Shown here: positions 54,777 to 59,494 of the stretch, in pieces
How positions within the stretch are numbered: position 1 is the first letter of the stretch
Layout: every line of letters starts with the position of its first letter
Notes under the pieces: generated by a model
What the model was told of the DNA's origin: nothing
The model's database searches: none
What the model saw: the letters and a program-made list of their open reading frames with translations, nothing else
From: Candidatus Woesearchaeota archaeon
GTDB taxonomy: Archaea > Nanobdellota > Nanobdellia > Woesearchaeales > UBA9642
DNA length: 59,494 bases
Assembly: GCA_016928115.1 (NCBI GenBank)
Contig: JAFGLI010000006.1
Coordinates: forward strand, 1-59,494
Direction of reading: 5' to 3'
Made by a program: the position numbers and the translations under genes

Positions 54777-55397
54777 ATGGGAGACCCAAAAAAAATCAGG
54801 AAAAAATACACAACCCCATCACACCCATGGCAGAGGTCTAATCTGGAGAATGAAGCCAGGCTTGTAAAAGAATACGGACTGATAAGAAAAAAAGAAGTAT
54901 GGAAAGTTAATTCCCTGCTTAAGAAAATCAAGGCAGAAGTCAAAGAAATCGCTGCTTCTGAAGGAGAAAAGGCAGAGAAAGACAAAAACCTGCTACTCAA
55001 AAAACTTAAAAGCTGGGGACTGTTAAAGCCTGAACAGGGAATTGATGATGTGCTTGTTCTCGAAACAAAGGATTTAATGGAAAGACGTTTACAGACACTG
55101 GTTTTCAAAAAAGGAATGTCCAAATCAATAGACCAAGCAAGACAATTCATAGTCCACGGCCATATTAAAGTCGGGGACAAAAAAATGAATACTCCGTCAT
55201 ACATGGTAAAAACAGGGGAAGAAGACCTGATTGGATTTATTGGAAGATCATCACTATCAGACCCTGAGCATCCTGAAAGAGTTTCAAAGAAAGAGAAAAA
55301 ACTAATTAAAGAGGAGCCAAAGGCAGAAGAAAAATCAACTGAAGAAAATAAAGACGAAAAAACTGAAGATAAAAAACAAGAGAGCAATGAAAAATGA
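54777..55397 (+). CDS. rps4: Ribosomal protein S4 with K/E tail
   Basis: MGDPKKIRKKYTTPSHPWQRSNLENEARLVKEYGL...RRLQTLVFKKGMSKSIDQARQFIVHGHIKV. Confidence 0.95.
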   Translation: MGDPKKIRKKYTTPSHPWQRSNLENEARLVKEYGLIRKKEVWKVNSLLKKIKAEVKEIAASEGEKAEKDKNLLLKKLKSWGLLKPEQGIDDVLVLETKDLMERRLQTLVFKKGMSKSIDQARQFIVHGHIKVGDKKMNTPSYMVKTGEEDLIGFIGRSSLSDPEHPERVSKKEKKLIKEEPKAEEKSTEENKDEKTEDKKQESNEK

Positions 55398-56254
55398 TAG
55401 AAAGGGATTTTGTAAAACAAAAAATAAAGGAATTTGAAATCAAGGAATATATACAGAGCAATCTGTCAAATGTAGGCTTAAGGAATGTTGAGATGAAAAG
55501 AACCCCTCTGGGAATCAAGCTGGTTATAAGCGCATCAAAACCTGGATTGGTTGTAGGCAAAAAAGGCTCAAACATCAACAAGCTTACAGAAGACCTAAAA
55601 GTCAAATTTGAGCTTGAAAATCCACAGATTGAACTTGAGGAAGTTGAAAAGCCCTATTCATACGCAACAATTGTTGCTGAAGAAATAGTTAATTCACTGG
55701 AAAGATTCGGGTCAAACAATTTCAAGAGTATAGGATATAATGTAATGGAAAAAGTCATGAGGGAAGGAGATGCCCTGGGAGTTGAGATACTTATCTCAGG
55801 AAAAGTTCCAAGTGCAAGAGCAAGAGTCTGGAGATTTTACAAAGGATACCTGAAAAAATGCGGAAATATCGCATACAGGGAAGTGGATAAGTCATTCCAG
55901 GTTGCAAAACTGAAAACAGGCACCATAGGCATAAAAGTGAGCATAATGAAAAAAGAAACCAAACTGCCTGATGATATCATACTAAAAAAAGAAGATATGG
56001 AAACAGAATTCTCTGAAGTTGAAAAAGATAAAGAATTAGAAGAAAAAAAGGAACAAATAGAAAAAGATGAAATAAAAGAAGATAAAAAACCTGAAGAAAA
56101 GACTGAAAAAGAGAAAAAGAAAACTAAAAAGAAAAAAGACAGCAAGACAAAAAAAGCTGGGAAAAAAGATGATGAAAAAGCCAAAACAAAGAAAAAGACT
56201 GAAAAATCATCTGAAAAGAAAAAAACAACAAAGAAGAAAGGTAATAAAAAATGA
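55394..56254 (+). CDS. rps3: Ribosomal protein S3 with long K/E tail
   Basis: [37 protein letters not shown]..., [37 protein letters not shown]. Confidence 0.95.
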   Translation: MIERDFVKQKIKEFEIKEYIQSNLSNVGLRNVEMKRTPLGIKLVISASKPGLVVGKKGSNINKLTEDLKVKFELENPQIELEEVEKPYSYATIVAEEIVNSLERFGSNNFKSIGYNVMEKVMREGDALGVEILISGKVPSARARVWRFYKGYLKKCGNIAYREVDKSFQVAKLKTGTIGIKVSIMKKETKLPDDIILKKEDMETEFSEVEKDKELEEKKEQIEKDEIKEDKKPEEKTEKEKKKTKKKKDSKTKKAGKKDDEKAKTKKKTEKSSEKKKTTKKKGNKK

Positions 56255-56649
56255 GCAAGGAAAAAACAAGATGGGGGATTTGTCATATTTACTCTTCATA
56301 CAATAACACAATAATCCATATTACAGATATTACAGGAACAGAAACAATCGCAAAATGCTCAGGAGGGCAGGTTGTAAAGAGCGACAGGCTGGAATCAAGC
56401 ACAACAGCTGCAATGACTTCAGCAAAAATAGCAGGGGAAGAAGCAAAGCAGAAAGGCATTGATGCAATAAATATAAAAATAAAAGCCCCGGGAGGGCACA
56501 ACGGTCCAATGAGTGTGGGTGCCGGAGCACAGGCAGCAATAAGGGCACTGTCAAGAATAGGGCTGAGGATTGGCTTTATAGAAGAAGTAACACCATACCC
56601 CCATGATTCATGCAGGAAAAAAGGCGGAAGAAGGGGCAGAAGAGTATAA
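56251..56649 (+). CDS. rps11: Ribosomal protein S11
   Basis: [32 protein letters not shown]...[19 protein letters not shown]. Confidence 0.97.
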   Translation: MSKEKTRWGICHIYSSYNNTIIHITDITGTETIAKCSGGQVVKSDRLESSTTAAMTSAKIAGEEAKQKGIDAINIKIKAPGGHNGPMSVGAGAQAAIRALSRIGLRIGFIEEVTPYPHDSCRKKGGRRGRRV

Positions 56650-56675
56650 TCATTAAAACAGCTGAGGGAATAAAA

Positions 56676-57476
56676 ATGGCTAAACCAAAAATAGAGCTTT
56701 TGAACAAAAGCAAAAAACCTGAAAAGATGAGTTTTTTGATATCTGATGTGCCTATAGAATACATCAACAGTTTAAGAAGGTACATTATGAAAGAGGTTCC
56801 TGTCATGGCTATAGAGGATGTTGAGATAATCAATAACAGCTCCATAATTTATAATGAGGTTCTGGCACACAGGCTGGGACTTGTAGTATTGTCAACTGAT
56901 TTGAAAACATATAACATGAAAAACGAATGCAAATGCAAGGGCAAAGGCTGTGCAGGATGTGAAGTGAAAATGAGCCTCAAGGAAAAGGAGCCCGGCTATG
57001 TATATGCATCACAGATAAAATCAAAAGACCCTAAAATAAAGCCTGTTTACGGAAAAACACCCATAGCAAAACTGAAAAAAGGGCAGAAAATAGAGCTTGT
57101 GGCCACAGCTGTTCTGGGTAAGGGAAAAGAACACTCAAAATGGAATCCCGGGCTGGTTTATTATAACCAGATGGTCTCAATAGATATAAAAAACAAGGAC
57201 AAAATAAGTAAGGAAAAGGCTGAATATATGGTAAAACATTTTCCTGAAGTATTTAGTCTTAAAAACAACAAAATAGAGCTATTGAAAAAAGAATGGAATG
57301 ACAGCATATTATATTGTGATTTTGCAAATGACCCCAATATTGAAATCAAGAGGCTTGACAAATACGTATTTACTGTTGAGCCTTTCGGGCAGTTAAAGGC
57401 AGGGGAAATGATTGAAAAAGCCCTTGATATTTTTGACTCACATCTTGATGAGTTTGAAAAGAAAATAAACAAATAA
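56676..57476 (+). CDS. rpoD: RNA polymerase subunit D
   Basis: EYINSLRRYIMKEVPVMAIEDVEI...HRLGLVVL...CKCKGKGCAGCEV (Fe-S cysteines); start moved to 56676. Confidence 0.94.
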   Translation: MAKPKIELLNKSKKPEKMSFLISDVPIEYINSLRRYIMKEVPVMAIEDVEIINNSSIIYNEVLAHRLGLVVLSTDLKTYNMKNECKCKGKGCAGCEVKMSLKEKEPGYVYASQIKSKDPKIKPVYGKTPIAKLKKGQKIELVATAVLGKGKEHSKWNPGLVYYNQMVSIDIKNKDKISKEKAEYMVKHFPEVFSLKNNKIELLKKEWNDSILYCDFANDPNIEIKRLDKYVFTVEPFGQLKAGEMIEKALDIFDSHLDEFEKKINK

Positions 57477-57477
57477 A

Positions 57478-57834
57478 ATGACTTTGGAAAACAAAAACCG
57501 GATACTGAATGAACTGATTGAAAAACTCAAGAAGCTTTCAATAGATAAAGATGCAAAGCTATGGAAAAGAATAGCTTCTGACCTGGAAAAAAGCACAAGA
57601 AACAGGAGAGTTGTAAACCTGTCAAAGATTAACAGGTACAGTAAGGAGGGCATTACTGTTGTTGTGCCCGGCAAGGTTCTGGCAGGCGGAAACCTTGAGC
57701 ATCCTGTGAATGTTGTTGCATATAATTTTTCAAAAAAGGCATTTGATGAGATAAACAAAAAAGGCTCAGCCATAACACTGAATAATTTCATAGAAAAAAA
57801 TCCAAATACCAAGAATATAAAAATAATAGGCTGA
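57478..57834 (+). CDS. rpl18e: Ribosomal protein L18e
   Basis: RRVVNLSKINRYSKEGITVVVPGKVLAGGNLEHPVNVVAYNFSKKA. Confidence 0.92.
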   Translation: MTLENKNRILNELIEKLKKLSIDKDAKLWKRIASDLEKSTRNRRVVNLSKINRYSKEGITVVVPGKVLAGGNLEHPVNVVAYNFSKKAFDEINKKGSAITLNNFIEKNPNTKNIKIIG

Positions 57835-57838
57835 TAAA

Positions 57839-58273
57839 ATGGCAGAAAATGAACTGATTATAAACGGGGAAGGCATGGTGGCAGGAAGGCTTGCAGCCAT
57901 TGCAGCAAAAAAAGCCCTGCTCGGCTTTGATGTAAATATAATCAACAGCGAAAAAGCACTGATAGTTGGCAATAAAAAAGAGATTATAAAAAAGTACAAG
58001 ATAAAAGAAGACAGGGGGATACCCTCAAAAGGACCGTTTCTGCCAAAGAGGCCTGACAGGTTTTTAAGAAAGATAATCAGAGGAATGCTTCCTTATAAAA
58101 AATCCCGGGGAAGAAATGCTTATAAACAAGTAAAATGCTTTATAGGAATGCCCGAGGAATTCAAAGACAAAAAAATAACAGAATATGATAATGCTCATAT
58201 AAAAAAATCAAAGCACACTGAATTTATAACAATAAAAGAGATACTAAAAAATCTGGGAAGTGATTTTGAATGA
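57839..58273 (+). CDS. rpl13: Ribosomal protein L13
   Basis: GRLAAIAAKKALLG...RGIPSKGPFLPKRPDRFLRKIIRGMLPYKKSRGRNAYKQVKCFIGMP. Confidence 0.95.
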   Translation: MAENELIINGEGMVAGRLAAIAAKKALLGFDVNIINSEKALIVGNKKEIIKKYKIKEDRGIPSKGPFLPKRPDRFLRKIIRGMLPYKKSRGRNAYKQVKCFIGMPEEFKDKKITEYDNAHIKKSKHTEFITIKEILKNLGSDFE

Positions 58274-58665
58274 AAATAATAAACAGCTCAGGAAAAAGAA
58301 AAACCGCTATTGCAAGAGCAACGCTTAAGGAAGGAAACGGAAAAGTGAATGTAAATAATGAGATGCTTGAGAATATAGAGCCAAGCATATCAAGAATGAA
58401 AATAAAAGAGCCTTTAATACTTGCAGGCGAGACAGCCAAAAAACTAGATATTGATGTTGATGTGAAAGGCGGGGGGTACAATGCGCAGGCAGAGGCTGCA
58501 AGAGTTGCAATTTCAAGAGCATTGATAAAATATGATTCAAAACTGGAGAGGATTTTCCTTGACTACAACAGGAGCCTTCTGGTTTCAGATGTAAGGAGAA
58601 AGGAATGTGCCAAGCCTAATTCAAGAGGAAGGGCAAGAGCCAAAAGGCAAAAGAGTTACCGTTAA
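58270..58665 (+). CDS. rps9: Ribosomal protein S9
   Basis: SSGKRKTAIARATLKEGNGKVNVN...RRKECAKPNSRGRARAKRQKSYR. Confidence 0.96.
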   Translation: MKIINSSGKRKTAIARATLKEGNGKVNVNNEMLENIEPSISRMKIKEPLILAGETAKKLDIDVDVKGGGYNAQAEAARVAISRALIKYDSKLERIFLDYNRSLLVSDVRRKECAKPNSRGRARAKRQKSYR

Positions 58666-58684
58666 ATATTGCGGGGTGCAAAAG

Positions 58685-58747
58685 ATGATAACAATAAAAA
58701 ATATTAATTTTTTAAGTCACCATTTTTTCAACGGGGTGAAAAAATGA
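58685..58747 (+). CDS. Tiny ORF (20 aa) ATGA-coupled to rpoN
   Basis: MITIKNINFLSHHFFNGVKK-stop; GGGGTG-type ribosome-binding sequence before both it and rpoN. Confidence 0.35.
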   Translation: MITIKNINFLSHHFFNGVKK

Positions 58748-58941
58748 TAATACCTATAAGATGTTTTTCATGCGGAAAGCCCATAGCCCATTTATGGGAG
58801 GAATTCCTTGAAAGGACCCAGAAAGGGGAAAACAAAAAGGACGTACTGGATGATTTAGGCCTGGAAAGATACTGCTGCAGGGCATTATTCCTTGGGCATG
58901 TTGACCTTATAGACACAGCCGGTGAGTTTAAAAAATTTTAA
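58744..58941 (+). CDS. rpoN: RNA polymerase subunit N
   Basis: MIIPIRCFSCGKPIAHLWEEF...LGLERYCCRALFLGHVDLID. Confidence 0.96.
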   Translation: MIIPIRCFSCGKPIAHLWEEFLERTQKGENKKDVLDDLGLERYCCRALFLGHVDLIDTAGEFKKF

Positions 58942-58943
58942 AA

Positions 58944-59483
58944 ATGCCTGGAAAAAAGACTTTTAAAGAAAATAAAATCAAAGACATATTATCTACAATT
59001 GAATCAGATTCTAAATTCAGGGATTTTAAAAAGAAAAATCCTGGTTATTATTTAGCGCATTTGTTCTATATGGAAAAATCTGAGAATGAAAAGAATGAGC
59101 CATGGCAGGCAGGCTACTACGATAAGAAAAAAGACAAAATGGTTGTCTTTAGTTTAAAGGAAAATAATAAAATTGAAAAGGAGCCTGAATCAGAGATTTT
59201 TAAAAAAGACAAAAAAGCAGTTAATAAGCTTGAGCTGAAAAAAATAAAAATAGATTTTGAGGAAGCCAAAAACATAAACAATGAGTTTGTTAAAAGCAAA
59301 TACAATGGTGAGCCAATCAAGGACAGAATATATATAATACAGAAGCTTGAAAAACACATATGGAACATAACCAATGTAAGCCGTTTCTTTAATATTATTA
59401 ATGTGAAGATAGACGCACAGAAAGGAAAGGTAATTAAAAGCAGCAAAGACTCTTTAATGGGTCTGGGCAGGGTTATGGAATAA
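58944..59483 (+). CDS. Hypothetical protein
   Basis: Intact 179 aa ORF directly after rpoN. Confidence 0.55.
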   Translation: MPGKKTFKENKIKDILSTIESDSKFRDFKKKNPGYYLAHLFYMEKSENEKNEPWQAGYYDKKKDKMVVFSLKENNKIEKEPESEIFKKDKKAVNKLELKKIKIDFEEAKNINNEFVKSKYNGEPIKDRIYIIQKLEKHIWNITNVSRFFNIINVKIDAQKGKVIKSSKDSLMGLGRVME

Positions 59484-59494
59484 TCCGAATAACT

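Overview
AT-rich archaeal chromosome segment; gene content and compactness suggest a DPANN (Woesearchaeota/Pacearchaeota-like) genome, but that is inference. Core genes: SRP 7S RNA, an L1-L10-P1 ribosomal operon, S19e-L39e-L31e, proteasome beta, aCPSF1, enolase, GMP synthase, TldD/PmbA, Trm5, FEN1, EndA, RNase Z, bacterial-type LeuA, Hjc, Topo VI B/A, and an S13-S4-S3-S11-RpoD-L18e-L13-S9-RpoN cluster. Accessory content: an MNT/HEPN pair, a convergent PIN/RHH pair, an RHH/RelE pair, a RelE relic, a Fic protein, a tyrosine recombinase and lineage-type hypothetical proteins. The most interesting signals are non-coding: (1) a 22-codon ORF ending LLVLSLLLL-stop directly upstream of leuA, followed by competing RNA pairings, which looks like a leucine leader-peptide attenuator in an archaeon; (2) a tRNA-Ser(GGA) whose T-arm is interrupted by a 35-nt intron with a near-canonical bulge-helix motif, plus a 23-bp direct repeat of its 3' end; (3) chains of interlocked palindromes upstream of the L1 and S19e promoters; (4) a pseudoknot-compatible leader before S13 and a cloverleaf-like element between S13 and S4; (5) tandem promoter-plus-hairpin repeats at 52.2-52.4 kb; (6) matched inverted repeats flanking a fic gene; (7) hairpin-dense, GC-richer DNA next to a Xer-type recombinase. 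No CRISPR array or cas operon was seen. All structures were read by eye; no folding or database search was run.
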